Source of the DNA: Agrobacterium pusense
Lineage (GTDB): Bacteria; Pseudomonadota; Alphaproteobacteria; Rhizobiales; Rhizobiaceae
NCBI RefSeq assembly: GCF_900102105.1
Contig: NZ_FNBB01000011.1
Span: 62,001 to 126,000, forward strand
Length of the DNA stretch: 64,000 nucleotides
Direction of reading: 5' to 3'
Positions 26,725 through 36,967 of the stretch are shown here, in pieces. The position numbers and the translations under genes are program-made. A model generated the notes under the pieces. It was not told where the DNA came from. It saw nothing but the letters and a program-made list of their open reading frames with translations, and did not search any database. The number at the start of each line of letters is the position of its first letter. Within the stretch, counting starts at the first letter, position 1.

Positions 26725-28392
26725 TCAGGCCTGACGCTCAATAAGCCAACGAATCTCCCGCGTATTGGCGAGATTGAACGGTAGCTCGATCTGCTGCGAT
26801 GGCCGCATGCCGGACGCATCGGCCATGAACACGTCCTCGGTCACGAAAAGCTCCAACCCCGGTGCCGTCAACAGCCAAGTGGTTCCGTCCGCGGCCTCAA
26901 GATAAATTGACTCATCATCCCGCTGGTGCAGCTGGATATGGGGGTGGATGTGGAAACGCGAAACCGCCGAGACCGACTGGGTCTGCGCGTTTGCGGCATT
27001 GTGATCGGCCCTTAGCAGGTCACGACCCTTTATCTTGGTGCCAGCGGCATTCAGCTCTATCTCCCGTTCGTGATAACAGCCGAAGTTGTGAAGATATCCG
27101 TCATGCGCCGCCCATAGGACATCATTGCCGTTTGCACCCGTTTCGCGCCGGCTATCGACCTGGCTGACACCGGAAACCATGATCGGTCCGAGCAATCTGG
27201 ACCGCGACAGTCTGCATGAAGACGTGTCGGCGAGCGTGACGGTGGAATGAGCAGCGGTCGATCGGCTAGCCCGTTGATATTCAGGCGCCGCATTTCGCGG
27301 AAACCCGGAATTGACGATGAAGCGGTTTTTTCCGCATGACATCTCGAAAGAGAGGCAGCCCGAATGCGCGTTACGTGAAAGCTCGGCCGAGCCAGGATAG
27401 CCCGTATCCACGATAACCACCGTCTCGCCCGCGGCAAGGCGGTGATAATTCACATCCGGCAACACCTTGGAAGGCCGGCCCGCTGTCTCATCATAACGGA
27501 GCACCGAAACAAGCTCATTGGCGAGCGTGGCCGTCGCGCCGTTGAACAAGGCGAGATCGCCGCCCTGGTGCCGAAAAAACCGTATCGCTGGAAACATGCG
27601 GTCTATCGCAGGAACCAGCCCGGACGGCAGGTCATGGCCGAGATTGATATAGCTTTGTCGAAGGGGCAGAAGGTCGAGCAGCAGATCCAACATCACGCGC
27701 GGATTGCGGGAGACATGCCCGCCATCGGGCAGGATCTGCCGCTCCATTTCCTGAGCCAGCTTCATTCCGTGCCGCGCGATCCGCGACATCCGGGTGGGCA
27801 TGGCGATAGAAGCCATGGCAAGCGCGATCCTGATCCGCAGTCTCACCTCCCCATCCGGCGCGTGCCTGACGATTTTCTCAAGGTAGCGCACGTGAAAGAC
27901 CAGGCTTTTCAGAAACCGGCGATAAAACCCCGCATCTGCTTCGTACAGGACCACGGGCGAGTGGGAAAGCCAGGCGATCAATCTCTGCGCCGCGATTTCC
28001 GGAGCCCACGCAACCCCCGCAAGCTTTTTGCCATGGATGGCCATCCATTCGGCGACGATACGGCGGGCCTTCCTGCATGCCTCGCTCGATCTGTCGGAAC
28101 GGATGTGGCGCAGCCAGCTAAACGCATGCAGCCGCTCTTCAAAAACAAGCGAAGGATATTCCACCTGAAAAGGCGAGTGGCCACCGGTTTCCATGACACG
28201 GCCGGCAAGCGCGATACGGCCGCGCAGCAACTCCTCGGCAAAATAGGGATCGATTGCCCGAAGATCCGTCGGTGCCGCAACCAGCCCATCCGGCGCACGA
28301 TTGGCAAAACGTGAAACATGCAGACGTAACGGCGTGAGGCCGACACACAGATGGCGATACGCCATCCGCGAAAGAAGACCGGCGGCATTCAT
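26725..28392 (-). CDS. Heparinase II/III-family protein
   Basis: A protein of about 555 residues with the heparinase II/III C-terminal beta-sandwich domain (from about residue 290: FFRHQGGDLALFNGA, VVIVDTGYPG, GCLSFEMSCGKNRFIVNSG, then RSTAAHSTVTLADTSSC). The N-terminal half is alpha-helical toroid-like with LIAWLSHSPVV. There is no clear signal peptide. The substrate is unknown; in alphaproteobacteria this protein is usually found beside rsmB and purH, so it may act on a cell-envelope polysaccharide, not heparin. ATG 28392 (MNAAGLLSRMAYRHL) is chosen; a TTG at 28416 would add 8 residues. Confidence 0.82.
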   Translation of the reverse strand: MNAAGLLSRMAYRHLCVGLTPLRLHVSRFANRAPDGLVAAPTDLRAIDPYFAEELLRGRIALAGRVMETGGHSPFQVEYPSLVFEERLHAFSWLRHIRSDRSSEACRKARRIVAEWMAIHGKKLAGVAWAPEIAAQRLIAWLSHSPVVLYEADAGFYRRFLKSLVFHVRYLEKIVRHAPDGEVRLRIRIALAMASIAMPTRMSRIARHGMKLAQEMERQILPDGGHVSRNPRVMLDLLLDLLPLRQSYINLGHDLPSGLVPAIDRMFPAIRFFRHQGGDLALFNGATATLANELVSVLRYDETAGRPSKVLPDVNYHRLAAGETVVIVDTGYPGSAELSRNAHSGCLSFEMSCGKNRFIVNSGFPRNAAPEYQRASRSTAAHSTVTLADTSSCRLSRSRLLGPIMVSGVSQVDSRRETGANGNDVLWAAHDGYLHNFGCYHEREIELNAAGTKIKGRDLLRADHNAANAQTQSVSAVSRFHIHPHIQLHQRDDESIYLEAADGTTWLLTAPGLELFVTEDVFMADASGMRPSQQIELPFNLANTREIRWLIERQA

Positions 28393-28517
28393 GCTGCCTG
28401 CAAAGGACCCTAACAAGCTGTGTTTCCCGTTTCACATGTTTTGTTTTTATCAGTGAACCGTGATGACCGGAACGTTATCGACAATTATCCAATGATTCGC
28501 GAAAGCTTGGCTTTTTT

Positions 28518-29909
28518 CTACTTCTTACGCAAGACACTGCTAAAAAACCCATCGACCCCCCCGAACATGTCGGGCGTGGTGCGAAGGTCACCCTCGGCGT
28601 TGATCGCCGCTTCCATTCCCGGCCAATCCTCACTGTGGACGGCGACACGTTCTACATCGGGATTTTCCGCCAGGACTTCGGCAATCATCGCCTCACCTTC
28701 GGAAGGATCGAGCGAGCAATTGGAAAACACCACGATACCGCCTGGTGCAACCAGCGTCAGCGCGTGCCGCAACATCTGGCCCTGCAGAGCAGCCAGCTTG
28801 GCAATATCGGCCTCGTCCTTCGTCCAGCAAACATCGGGATGTTTGCGCAATGTCCCGGTTGAAGAGCAGGGTGCGTCGAGAAGAACAGCGTCAAAAAGCT
28901 GCTCCGGCTGATACTTCAACATATTGACCTCAACCGTTTCGGCCTGAAGGCCAAGCCGGTCGAGATTTTCCCTCAGGCGACGAAGACGATTGCCAGACTG
29001 ATCCAGCGCCGTCACTTTCGCACCCGCAAGTGCAAGCTGGGCCGTCTTGCCGCCCGGAGCGGCGCAGAGATCGGCAACACGCTTGCCTGAGATATCTCCG
29101 AGTAATCGCACGGGCATGCTGGCCGCAAGATCCTGCACCCACCAGGCGCCTTCCGCAAAACCTTCGAGAGAAGGTATCTGGCCTTCAAATTCACCCAGGC
29201 GCACGCTGCCATTCGGCATGACGGTTCCGCCCAGCTTCTCAGCCCAGAGGGCAGGATCGGCCTTGACGGTGAGGTCGATGGAAGAGGGTGTGAGCTGCGC
29301 GGCAGAGATGCGTTGCGCCACCTCATGCCCATAGGCCGAAACCAGCCTTGCGTAGAACCAGTCCGGCAGGACCGACACACCGGCGACGGCCTTTTCGATT
29401 TCGGCCTTCTCACGACCCAGCCGTCGCAGAACCGCGTTGACCAGCTTTACGAAGCGCCTGTTGCGTGGATCACGATGCGCCTGCTCGACAGCGAGATCGA
29501 CGGCCGAGTGATCCGGGACATCAAGGTAGAGCATTTGCGCCGCGCCAACGACGAGAATGTGGTGCAATGAACGCGCACCCTGCGGCAACGGGCCATCCAG
29601 CAGCATTGACAGCGCCGTTTCGATCCGAGGGAGGTGACGAAGCGCGCTATTGACGATGGCTCTCACCAGCGCTCTGTCCGCGGGCGACAGCGCGCGATAA
29701 ACAGGATTGCCATTTTCGCTGTCCAGCATACCGTCCAGCGAGGTTTTCTTTTCCAGAACGGCGGCCAATATGCGGGCGGCAGCTATGCGCGCAGGAAGAC
29801 CGGGTTTGTCCTGGAAAGACGAAGGGCCGTCTTCACGGCCCCTGCCTTGCGCCAACCTCGGTTTTTTGGACCGTGACGGCTTATTTTGAATATCTGATGT
29901 CAAGACCAA
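28518..29909 (-). CDS. rsmB: 16S rRNA m5C methyltransferase RsmB-type
   Basis: A 463-residue protein with an N-terminal NusB-like RNA-binding domain ([21 protein letters not shown] to VNAVLRRL) and a C-terminal SAM-dependent methyltransferase. Catalytic motifs are [14 protein letters not shown] (SAM site), [20 protein letters not shown] and [12 protein letters not shown], both cysteine motifs of the m5C methylase family. It probably methylates C967 of 16S rRNA. The only starts are TTG codons: 29909, or 29903 which follows AGGGA at better spacing; the frame overlaps htpX, so the two are probably co-transcribed with htpX first. Confidence 0.88.
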   Translation of the reverse strand: MVLTSDIQNKPSRSKKPRLAQGRGREDGPSSFQDKPGLPARIAAARILAAVLEKKTSLDGMLDSENGNPVYRALSPADRALVRAIVNSALRHLPRIETALSMLLDGPLPQGARSLHHILVVGAAQMLYLDVPDHSAVDLAVEQAHRDPRNRRFVKLVNAVLRRLGREKAEIEKAVAGVSVLPDWFYARLVSAYGHEVAQRISAAQLTPSSIDLTVKADPALWAEKLGGTVMPNGSVRLGEFEGQIPSLEGFAEGAWWVQDLAASMPVRLLGDISGKRVADLCAAPGGKTAQLALAGAKVTALDQSGNRLRRLRENLDRLGLQAETVEVNMLKYQPEQLFDAVLLDAPCSSTGTLRKHPDVCWTKDEADIAKLAALQGQMLRHALTLVAPGGIVVFSNCSLDPSEGEAMIAEVLAENPDVERVAVHSEDWPGMEAAINAEGDLRTTPDMFGGVDGFFSSVLRKK

Positions 29910-30865
29910 GGTCCCTTGCGCTCATTTTCATTGCCCCGTCCCCAGCCTGTCTTGGGAACCGAACCCGATTTGCACTGAGGTCTATCACCCGATGGCGGCG
30001 GCGTCGATCCTCGCGGGGAAAACTCCTGTGCCATCGCATGCAATGCCGCCACCCGGTTTTCCGTATTCGGGTGCGTGGAGAAAAGGTTGTCCATACGTTC
30101 ACCCGAGAGCGGGTTGATGATGAACATATGCGCTGTTGCCGGATTGCGCTCCGCGTCGTCATTGTGGATGCGTTGCGCCATGCCGGAAATCTTTTGCAAC
30201 GCCGATGCAAGCCAGAGAGGATTGCCACAGATTTCAGCGCCACGCCGGTCGGCGGAATATTCGCGAGTTCGGCTGATCGCCATCTGGACCAGCATTGCGG
30301 CAAGCGGTGCGACGATCATCGCAACCAGGACGCCGATGAATCCGAGAGGATTATTATTGTTTTCCCGATTGCCGCCAAAGAAGAACGCGAAGTTGCCGAG
30401 CATGGAAATCGCACCCGCCAGCGTAGCGGTAATTGTCATTGTCAGCGTATCCCGGTTTTGCACATGCGCCAGTTCATGCGCCATCACACCGGCCACTTCC
30501 TCGGGCGTCAAACGCTCCAGCAGACCCGTTGAAGCAGCAACAGCGGCGTTTTGCGGGTTCCTTCCCGTCGCAAAGGCGTTTGGCTGCGGGCTGTCATAAA
30601 TATAGACCTTCGGCATGGGCAGACCGGCATTATGTGAGAGATCGCGGATCATGTGGAAGAACTCAGGCGCATTCGCCTCATCGATTTCCCGGGCATGATA
30701 GGCCGAGAGAACCATCTTATCTGAATTCCAGTAGGAAAAAAGATTCATGCCGGCAGCCATGACGAGAGCAATCATCATGCCGCCCTTGCCCCCGATCAGA
30801 AAACCGACGCCCATGAACAATGCCGTCATGAAGGCCAGAAGCATTGCCGTGCGCATCATGTTCAT
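29900..30865 (-). CDS. htpX: Membrane zinc metalloprotease HtpX
   Basis: A 321-residue M48-family membrane protease for quality control of membrane proteins. It begins [19 protein letters not shown] with two N-terminal membrane segments, has the zinc motif [10 protein letters not shown] (HExxH) and the downstream glutamate region [11 protein letters not shown], plus two more hydrophobic segments between them. ATG 30865 follows GGGAG about 10 bp upstream; a second ATG at 30901 would add 12 residues outside the usual family start. The C-terminus is extended with a basic, proline-rich tail. It overlaps the rsmB start region by 10 bp. Confidence 0.93.
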   Translation of the reverse strand: MNMMRTAMLLAFMTALFMGVGFLIGGKGGMMIALVMAAGMNLFSYWNSDKMVLSAYHAREIDEANAPEFFHMIRDLSHNAGLPMPKVYIYDSPQPNAFATGRNPQNAAVAASTGLLERLTPEEVAGVMAHELAHVQNRDTLTMTITATLAGAISMLGNFAFFFGGNRENNNNPLGFIGVLVAMIVAPLAAMLVQMAISRTREYSADRRGAEICGNPLWLASALQKISGMAQRIHNDDAERNPATAHMFIINPLSGERMDNLFSTHPNTENRVAALHAMAQEFSPRGSTPPPSGDRPQCKSGSVPKTGWGRGNENERKGPWS

Positions 30866-30996
30866 CCGCTGAAATCTCCCTGTCGTGGCCGGAATTCTCA
30901 TCGCCGGATTATTCCGGGGTTTAAAAAATCCCTATGGGTATATAATCTGGGAAACGGCAAACATATTTCAATATCCCGTTATAGGGAGGGTTTCTC

Positions 30997-31197
30997 ATGC
31001 AGGATGCGGATAACGACAACGGCGCGGAGCAGCGGAGGCGGCTATCGCCCGCGGCTGAGCGGGCCCTGAAAGAAGCAGAAGAACGGCGCAAACAACAGGC
31101 AGATCTACAGTTACCGCCGGAAACCGGTGGCCGCGGCGGCGCCGAACCGGTTCGTTTCGGCGACTACGAAATAAAGGGCCGCGCAATAGATTTTTAG
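30997..31197 (+). CDS. DUF1674 / SDHAF4-like small protein
   Basis: A 66-residue protein. After a charged, helical N-terminus (LSPAAERALKEAEERRKQQ) it ends with the family signature GGRGGAEPVRFGDYEIKGRAIDF (in two parts here: GGRGGAEP and RFGDYEIKGRAIDF). This matches DUF1674, whose eukaryotic member SDHAF4 helps the flavinylated SdhA subunit assemble into succinate dehydrogenase. Start ATG 30997 follows AGGGAGGG. It stands alone between divergent htpX and convergent parB, far from any sdh genes, and ends 18 bp before a strong hairpin. Confidence 0.85.
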   Translation: MQDADNDNGAEQRRRLSPAAERALKEAEERRKQQADLQLPPETGGRGGAEPVRFGDYEIKGRAIDF

Positions 31198-31214
31198 GCG
31201 GTCGCCATAACGAT

Positions 31215-31237
31215 AATACCCGCCAAAGGCGGGTATT
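31215..31237. terminator. Terminator, SDHAF4-like gene / parB
   Basis: A perfect 10-bp stem AATACCCGCC / GGCGGGTATT with an AAA loop is followed by a T run on the plus strand and lies between convergent genes, so it may serve both. Confidence 0.9.
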
Positions 31238-31256
31238 TTTCAATTAAAACAGGTAC

Positions 31257-32141
31257 TTATTGTTTATTTTCCAACAAGCGACACACTGCCTCAAGTTGCT
31301 CGAGCGTGCGGTAAGCGATACGGATTTGCCCGGATCCCCCCTTGTGGTTAATCTTTACGTCGAGACCGAGGGCATCAGAAAGACTGCGCTCCAGTGCGAC
31401 CGTATCTGAATCTTTTTCCGCGGCAGGGCGCTTTTCCGTAGCTTCGCCCTGCGATTTGATGTCGTTCTGAGCCAACCTCTCGGCATCACGGACCGACAAG
31501 CCCTTGGAAACAATCATGCGTGCGAGATTCGCCGGATCGGAAGTGGAAACAAGCGCCCGCGCATGACCTGCGGAAAGCGACCCATCCGCGAGCATGTCGC
31601 GTACCGGGTCCGGAAGTTTCAATAGCCGAAGGCTGTTGGCGACGTGGCTTCGGCTCTTGCCGATAATCTCACCGAGATCGTTCTGAGTGTAACCGTGTTC
31701 CGCGATCAGCTGCTCATAACCCATCGCCTCTTCCAGCGGATTGAGGTCTGAGCGCTGGACGTTCTCAACGATGGCCAACTCGAGCGCCGTTCGATCATCC
31801 ACATCACGAACGATAACAGGCACGTCGGTAAAACCAGCCAACTGCGCAGCGCGCCAGCGCCTTTCACCGGCAATAATCTCGTATCGATTCACCCCGACCG
31901 TCCGCACCACCACAGGCTGAACAATGCCATGCTGCCGAATGGACGCGGCCAAATCCTGCAACTCATTTTCATCGAAGTGACGACGTGGGTTCCGTTGGCT
32001 ACGAGCAATGAACTCTATCGGAATGGTGCGATCAGCGCTGACAGTACGCTGGGGTTCACCCACGGGCACAGGCTGGTCCATTTCACCGATCAAGGCCGCG
32101 AGACCACGTCCCAGCCGGCGCTTGGAAAGATCATCACTCAT
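31257..32141 (-). CDS. parB: Chromosome partitioning protein ParB
   Basis: A 294-residue ParB/Spo0J protein. The N-terminus has the ParA-stimulating LGRGLAALIGE (residues 10-20); the CTP-binding ParB/Srx domain contains AGERRWRAAQ (residues 91-100) and NPRRHF; the helix-turn-helix is YTQNDLGEIIGKSRSHVANS; the C-terminus is the dimerisation segment ending RTLEQLEAVCRLLENK. It binds parS sites, slides along DNA as a CTP clamp, and with ParA separates the newly copied origins. Six parS-like sites occur in this window. It lies 30 bp downstream of parA in the operon rsmG-parA-parB. Confidence 0.97.
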   Translation of the reverse strand: MSDDLSKRRLGRGLAALIGEMDQPVPVGEPQRTVSADRTIPIEFIARSQRNPRRHFDENELQDLAASIRQHGIVQPVVVRTVGVNRYEIIAGERRWRAAQLAGFTDVPVIVRDVDDRTALELAIVENVQRSDLNPLEEAMGYEQLIAEHGYTQNDLGEIIGKSRSHVANSLRLLKLPDPVRDMLADGSLSAGHARALVSTSDPANLARMIVSKGLSVRDAERLAQNDIKSQGEATEKRPAAEKDSDTVALERSLSDALGLDVKINHKGGSGQIRIAYRTLEQLEAVCRLLENKQ

Positions 32142-32171
32142 AAGATATCACTCCATAGATTGCGGCAGACG

Positions 32172-32966
32172 TCAGGCGGCTTTACGCAAACGCTCTCTCT
32201 GGATCACTTCCGATGCGAGCTGCAGATAGGCCTGACTACCAGCACATTTCAAATCATAAAGAATTGCCGGCTTACCATAAGATGGGGCCTCGGAAACGCG
32301 AACATTGCGCGGAATGAGCGTATGGTAAACCTTTTCTCCGAGATGCGTTCTGACATCCGAGACAACCTGTTGCGCCAGATTATTGCGTGCATCGAACATC
32401 GTCAGAACAATCCCTTGGATATCGAGCTGCGGATTGACCGACCCTCTTATCTGGCTGACCGTATCGAGCAACTGGCTAAGGCCTTCCAGCGCAAAAAACT
32501 CGCATTGCAATGGCACCAGCACGGAATGCGCGGCCGTCATTGCGTTCATCGTCAGGAGGTTGAAGGACGGGGGGCAGTCGACAAGGATATAGGAGTAGCC
32601 TCTGGCCTCTGTCGTCTCCATCGCTTCACGCAGAAGAAAGACTCGATTGGCAACGGTAGCAACTTGCATCTCGAAACCAAGCAGATCCATCGTCGATGGC
32701 ACGATATCGAGATTTGGAACGGCCGTCGGGACAGCGACTTCCGCAATATTGTGATCACCGACCAGGAGATCATAAGAGGAGAGCTTCCGCTCTCGCCGGT
32801 CGATCCCCAGCCCGGTGCTGGCGTTACCCTGCGGGTCCAGATCAACTATCAATACCCGCTCACCGATGGCTGCCAGCGCTGTGGCCAGATTGATAGCAGT
32901 CGTTGTTTTACCGACCCCACCCTTCTGGTTTGCTACTGCGATAATCCGGTTTTTTTCCAAAGTCAT
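32172..32966 (-). CDS. parA: Chromosome partitioning ATPase ParA
   Basis: A 264-residue ParA/Soj-type ATPase with the deviant Walker A KGGVGKTT at residues 15-22, the Walker A' region VLIVDLDPQGNAST, and Walker B YILVDCPPSFNLLTMNA. It has no N-terminal HTH, as expected for chromosomal ParA. ATP-bound ParA coats the nucleoid and draws ParB-parS complexes toward the cell pole. It follows rsmG by 19 bp and precedes parB, the usual gene order of this cluster. Confidence 0.97.
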   Translation of the reverse strand: MTLEKNRIIAVANQKGGVGKTTTAINLATALAAIGERVLIVDLDPQGNASTGLGIDRRERKLSSYDLLVGDHNIAEVAVPTAVPNLDIVPSTMDLLGFEMQVATVANRVFLLREAMETTEARGYSYILVDCPPSFNLLTMNAMTAAHSVLVPLQCEFFALEGLSQLLDTVSQIRGSVNPQLDIQGIVLTMFDARNNLAQQVVSDVRTHLGEKVYHTLIPRNVRVSEAPSYGKPAILYDLKCAGSQAYLQLASEVIQRERLRKAA

Positions 32967-32985
32967 GCCGCACCTGGCCAGCTTG

Positions 32986-33603
32986 TCAGCGCCTCAGAGC
33001 GAGGTTGCTGATTTCAAGAACAACAGAATCTGCCTCAATGGCACTCCGATGTTTTACCAGATCAAATTGCCAGCGACCATGTGCTTTCTGCACTTCGGAT
33101 TCATAATCCCGGCCTTTATTGAAATATGCCTTGAGATCCGGATTTTTTGTGGCCCAGGGATAAATATAGTCGAAAAGCAAATCCAGCTCCGCCAGTGCGC
33201 GGGCCGACACAGAATCGCACGTCTCGAGAATGGCAGGTGCATTCTCAATTCGCACGGGATGAACCGCTCCACGCGCGCCGGTTTCCTTTAGCGCTATCCG
33301 GAGAAATGCGGCCTTCTTATTGTTACTTTCCACCAGATCGACCCAGCCGCCGCCAATTTCAGAGAGGAATATGGCAGTGACGACACCGGGAAAACCCCCA
33401 CCGCTGCCCAGATCCACCCATCTTTGAGGATAAGGAGAGAGATGAAATATCTGGGCACTGTCGGCAATGTGGCGGCTCCAGAGTTCTGTAAGAGTGGAGG
33501 GGGCCACCAGATTGGTGGTCTTATTCCACTTCTTGAAGAGCTCGACAAAATGCTCGAGCTTCTCCTGTGTTTCACGTGAAACACTCTGGCCGTTTATCTT
33601 CAT
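32986..33603 (-). CDS. rsmG: 16S rRNA m7G527 methyltransferase RsmG (GidB)
   Basis: A 205-residue SAM-dependent methyltransferase for G527 of 16S rRNA; loss gives low-level streptomycin resistance in other bacteria. Motifs: [11 protein letters not shown], then [16 protein letters not shown] (SAM site), and [15 protein letters not shown]. It lies 11 bp from the mnmG stop and 19 bp before parA, so mnmE-mnmG-rsmG-parA-parB runs as the classic origin-proximal cluster. The N-terminal codons contain the only perfect parS in the window, encoding VSRETQ. Confidence 0.95.
   Translation of the reverse strand: MKINGQSVSRETQEKLEHFVELFKKWNKTTNLVAPSTLTELWSRHIADSAQIFHLSPYPQRWVDLGSGGGFPGVVTAIFLSEIGGGWVDLVESNNKKAAFLRIALKETGARGAVHPVRIENAPAILETCDSVSARALAELDLLFDYIYPWATKNPDLKAYFNKGRDYESEVQKAHGRWQFDLVKHRSAIEADSVVLEISNLALRR
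33568..33583. other. Perfect parS site inside rsmG
   Basis: TGTTTCACGTGAAACA matches the conserved 16-bp parS exactly; the palindrome extends to 18 bp with flanking G and C. It lies in the 5' coding part of rsmG, 1.4 kb from parB, in the expected gene neighbourhood. Confidence 0.92.
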
Positions 33604-33614
33604 AATCCGACTCG

Positions 33615-35498
33615 CTATTGGTGCAGACGCAATTTTTCATTCTGCGTAGAAGAGTTTTTCCGCAGAAGGGCGAGAAGCAGCGATATCGCAGCCGGCGTCA
33701 TACCGTCAACACGTGCGGCCTGGGCAATGTTTTCTGGACGGGCCTTTTCCAACTTTTGTTTCAACTCATTGGAAAGGCCGGACAGGCTTTGAAAATCGAA
33801 ATCGTCAGGAATCTTTCGGTCTTCGTCCCGTTTGATGTCCACGATATCGGCGCTCTGGCGCTGCATATACACAGCGTAACCAGCCTCGATTTGCAGCACA
33901 TCCGCAATTTTCTCGGGAAGCGTACCTAACTCGGGCCAGTGCTGTTTGAGGACATCAAGCGACATATCAGGATAGGCAAGCAATTCATAAACGGAGCGGC
34001 GTTGTCCGTCCTGATTGAGCTTTAATCCCTGCTTTGCTGCCTGCGAAGGGCTGATCGTGAGGGTCTTCAGCAAGTCACGACCCCGACCGAGTTCTTCTAT
34101 AAAATTATCGAATCGCTTTTGACGGTGATAACCGATGATTCCCGCCCGCTGACCGACTGGCGTTAGTCGCAGATCGGCATTATCGACCCGTAACGACAGC
34201 CTGTATTCCGCTCTTGACGTAAACATTCGGTAGGGTTCGCTGACACCCTTGGATGTCAGATCGTCGATCATGACGCCGATGTAGGACTCCGTCCGGCTGA
34301 AATAATGCGGATCGCTGTTGCTTGCATAAAGAGAGGCATTTAGGCCGGCGACGAGCCCCTGAGCAGCTGCTTCTTCATAACCAGTTGTGCCGTTGATCTG
34401 CCCTGCAAGGAATAGTCCCGCAATCTTGCGACACTCGAGGGAAGGCTTGAGTTCTCGCGGGTCGACATAATCATATTCGATCGCGTAACCCGGCTGCAAG
34501 ATCGCAACCCGCTCGAGACCCGGTATGGTGTGGATGAACTGTTCCTGAACAGACGCCGGAAGTGACGTGGAAATTCCGTTAGGGTAGATCGTATGATCAT
34601 CCAGTCCCTCGGGCTCCAGAAATATCTGATGCCCATCACGCTCGCCAAACCGGGTGATCTTGTCTTCAATCGACGGACAATAACGCGGACCGACGCCTTC
34701 GATCTGACCCGAATACATCGCTGAAAGATGGATATTCTCTTGAATGACCCTGTGCCCGGCTGATGTGGTTCTGGTAACTCCACATTCGATTTGCGGATTC
34801 ACGATATTGTCGGTCATGAAGGAGAAGGGCACAGGATCTTCGTCTGCGCCTTGTCGATCAATACCGCTCCAGTCGATTGTACGGCCGTCCAGACGGGCAG
34901 GCGTGCCGGTCTTAAGTCTCCCCATGCGAAGGCCAAGCCGCGATAGAGTGTTGGAAAGGCCGATTGACGGTTCCTCACCCACACGGCCGGCCGGTACCTT
35001 TTCGGAGCCGATATGAATAAGGCCACGCAAGAAGGTACCACTTGTCAGTACCACAGCACCGCAGAGAATCCGGCTACCATTCGCCATGACGACAGCAGCC
35101 ACTCGCTCATTCGTCATCTCAATATCAAAAGCGTCGCCCTCAATGATGGTAAGATTCTCGATATTTGCAATTTCACCCTGCATCGCTTCACGGTAAAGAC
35201 GGCGATCCGCCTGGGTGCGGGGACCGCGCACTGCCGGACCCTTTTTGCGATTGAGCATGCGAAACTGAATACCGGAAGCGTCAGCCACCCGCCCCATCAG
35301 ACCATCCAGGGCGTCGATCTCGCGAACGAGATGGCCTTTTCCAAGCCCGCCAATTGCTGGATTGCAGGACATGACACCGATGGTGTCGCGTTTATGGGTC
35401 ACGAGTGCGGTTTTTGCACCATGGCGAGCCGCAGCCGCGGCCGCTTCACTGCCGGCATGTCCACCACCTATAATAACGACATCAAATGACTGGTGCAT
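33615..35498 (-). CDS. mnmG: tRNA uridine-5-carboxymethylaminomethyl modification enzyme MnmG
   Basis: A 627-residue FAD-dependent enzyme (GidA). The N-terminal dinucleotide motif is [21 protein letters not shown]; other signatures are [54 protein letters not shown], and [21 protein letters not shown]. With MnmE it modifies wobble uridine U34 in several tRNAs. Length is standard. mnmE is directly upstream, separated by a 56-bp gap that contains a parS-like site. Confidence 0.97.
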   Translation of the reverse strand: MHQSFDVVIIGGGHAGSEAAAAAARHGAKTALVTHKRDTIGVMSCNPAIGGLGKGHLVREIDALDGLMGRVADASGIQFRMLNRKKGPAVRGPRTQADRRLYREAMQGEIANIENLTIIEGDAFDIEMTNERVAAVVMANGSRILCGAVVLTSGTFLRGLIHIGSEKVPAGRVGEEPSIGLSNTLSRLGLRMGRLKTGTPARLDGRTIDWSGIDRQGADEDPVPFSFMTDNIVNPQIECGVTRTTSAGHRVIQENIHLSAMYSGQIEGVGPRYCPSIEDKITRFGERDGHQIFLEPEGLDDHTIYPNGISTSLPASVQEQFIHTIPGLERVAILQPGYAIEYDYVDPRELKPSLECRKIAGLFLAGQINGTTGYEEAAAQGLVAGLNASLYASNSDPHYFSRTESYIGVMIDDLTSKGVSEPYRMFTSRAEYRLSLRVDNADLRLTPVGQRAGIIGYHRQKRFDNFIEELGRGRDLLKTLTISPSQAAKQGLKLNQDGQRRSVYELLAYPDMSLDVLKQHWPELGTLPEKIADVLQIEAGYAVYMQRQSADIVDIKRDEDRKIPDDFDFQSLSGLSNELKQKLEKARPENIAQAARVDGMTPAAISLLLALLRKNSSTQNEKLRLHQ

Positions 35499-35541
35499 CT
35501 ATCTGCGCTCTGTTCTGATCTAACCGCGCGTCCACGGCCCA

Positions 35542-35557
35542 TGTTTCACGTGAATCA
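35542..35557. other. parS-like site (15/16) between mnmE and mnmG
   Basis: TGTTTCACGTGAATCA differs from perfect parS only at position 14. Its last bases overlap the mnmE stop codon. It is 2 kb from the perfect site. Confidence 0.8.
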
Positions 35558-36880
35558 TTTTCCTATGCAGAATTCTGAAAAGATGACGCCCAGCAAATCT
35601 TCAACATCGACGCGTCCTGTAATACGACCAAGCGATGTCGCTGCGAGCCGCAAATATTCCGACCTTATAGCAAGGTCCATGGCTTCAGAATCGAGCGCAT
35701 CACTAACATAGTTAAGCGTCTCTTCAAGTCGTTTTTTATGGCGCGCCCGGGCGGGCATCAAAGTCTGGACCCCTTGCAATCGCGATTCAATCTCCCGCTT
35801 TATCAAGAACCGCAATTCATCGAGACCAATCCCTTCTTTCGCCGAGATCGACAGATCGAACTCAGCTCTAGGCGTCGACGACGACAACGCCGCCTTGGTC
35901 CTGACGCGCAGATGCGGCTTTGCAGACAGTGATGCGATGGTTTGTTTCGGTAACGAATCGTTATCTTGCAGCACCAGAATGAGATCCGCAGTCTCCGCTG
36001 TCAAAACAGCGCGCCGCACCCCCTCCTGTTCCACCACATCATACGTTTCCCTCAGGCCTGCCGTGTCGAATATTCGTACCAGATAGCCCTCAAGGTTAAT
36101 GTCCACGCTCAATACGTCCCTGGTCGTACCGGCAATGTCGGTGACGATGGCGATATCCCGGCCAGCTAACGAATTCAGCAGCGTGGATTTCCCGGCATTG
36201 GGTTCTCCGATGAGCGCCACCTTGAAACCGTCCCGGATAATCTCGCCGTTTCCGCCGGCCTCCAGATGGGAGGCGATTTCCGCTTTCAGCTGTCTCATCG
36301 CCTCCCATACCTGTCCAGATATGGAATCCGGGACATCCTCCTCGTCGGCGAAGTCGAGCTCCGCCTCGATCAGCGCACGCGCACGCGTCAGGCGCTGAGC
36401 CCATCCGTCATAAAGAGCCGAAAGATTGCCTGTACTCTGTTCAACCGCCAGACGACGCTGCATCTCCGTTTCAGCCTGAAGCAGGTCGGCCAAACCTTCG
36501 ACTTCAAGAAGGTCCATCTTGCCATTCTCGAAGGCTCTGCGCGAAAACTCCCCGGCCTCCGCGGGACGTACATCCGGGAACCGCTCGAACTCAGCAAAAA
36601 TCGAGGCAATGACTGCGCGGCTTCCATGGCATTGGATTTCAACGCAGTCCTCACCTGTGAAGGAATGCGGTGCCGGGAACGACATAACGAGCGCCTGGTC
36701 GATGGTCTCATTGTTTCGATTCCGAATCAAACTCAGCCTGGCTTTTCGTGATGCCGGAAGCTCTCGTCCGGTTAATGCTGTCAGCATGGCGAAAGACATG
36801 GGTCCACTGATCCTCACGACGGCCACCCCGGCCGGGAGGGCACCGCTCGAAAGTGCATATATCGTATCAGGGGAAGGCAT
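35555..36880 (-). CDS. mnmE: tRNA modification GTPase MnmE
   Basis: A 441-residue protein (TrmE). N-terminal formyl-THF-binding domain starts [23 protein letters not shown]; the inserted GTPase has Walker [15 protein letters not shown], the switch [10 protein letters not shown] and G3 DTAGLRET; the C-terminus ends with the catalytic CxGK motif FCIGK. It works with MnmG on U34. The codon region FCIGK-stop sits next to a parS-like site. Upstream (36881-36967) is a rho terminator hairpin and little else. Confidence 0.97.
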   Translation of the reverse strand: MPSPDTIYALSSGALPAGVAVVRISGPMSFAMLTALTGRELPASRKARLSLIRNRNNETIDQALVMSFPAPHSFTGEDCVEIQCHGSRAVIASIFAEFERFPDVRPAEAGEFSRRAFENGKMDLLEVEGLADLLQAETEMQRRLAVEQSTGNLSALYDGWAQRLTRARALIEAELDFADEEDVPDSISGQVWEAMRQLKAEIASHLEAGGNGEIIRDGFKVALIGEPNAGKSTLLNSLAGRDIAIVTDIAGTTRDVLSVDINLEGYLVRIFDTAGLRETYDVVEQEGVRRAVLTAETADLILVLQDNDSLPKQTIASLSAKPHLRVRTKAALSSSTPRAEFDLSISAKEGIGLDELRFLIKREIESRLQGVQTLMPARARHKKRLEETLNYVSDALDSEAMDLAIRSEYLRLAATSLGRITGRVDVEDLLGVIFSEFCIGK

Positions 36881-36903
36881 GGCGCACCTCGATCAAAACA
36901 GTC

Positions 36904-36933
36904 AAGCCGCATTCGAATAAACGAATGCGGCTT
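36904..36933 (-). terminator. Terminator downstream of rho
   Basis: A perfect 12-bp stem AAGCCGCATTCG / CGAATGCGGCTT with a 6-nt loop lies 35 bp past the rho stop and before mnmE, which is on the same strand. The U tract after it is short and displaced, so its strength is uncertain. Confidence 0.75.
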
Positions 36934-36967
36934 TAACGACCTCAGATGAATCCGGCTAATTTCCGGT

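Noticed and set aside
28343-28358. ACGTGAAACA half of a parS site in the heparinase-like gene
   Set aside because: Only the right half matches; the left half has five mismatches, so it is probably chance inside coding sequence.
28419-28434. TGTTTCCCGTTTCACA upstream of the heparinase-like gene
   Set aside because: 12 of 16 matches to parS but the central ACGTGA is broken, so binding is unlikely.
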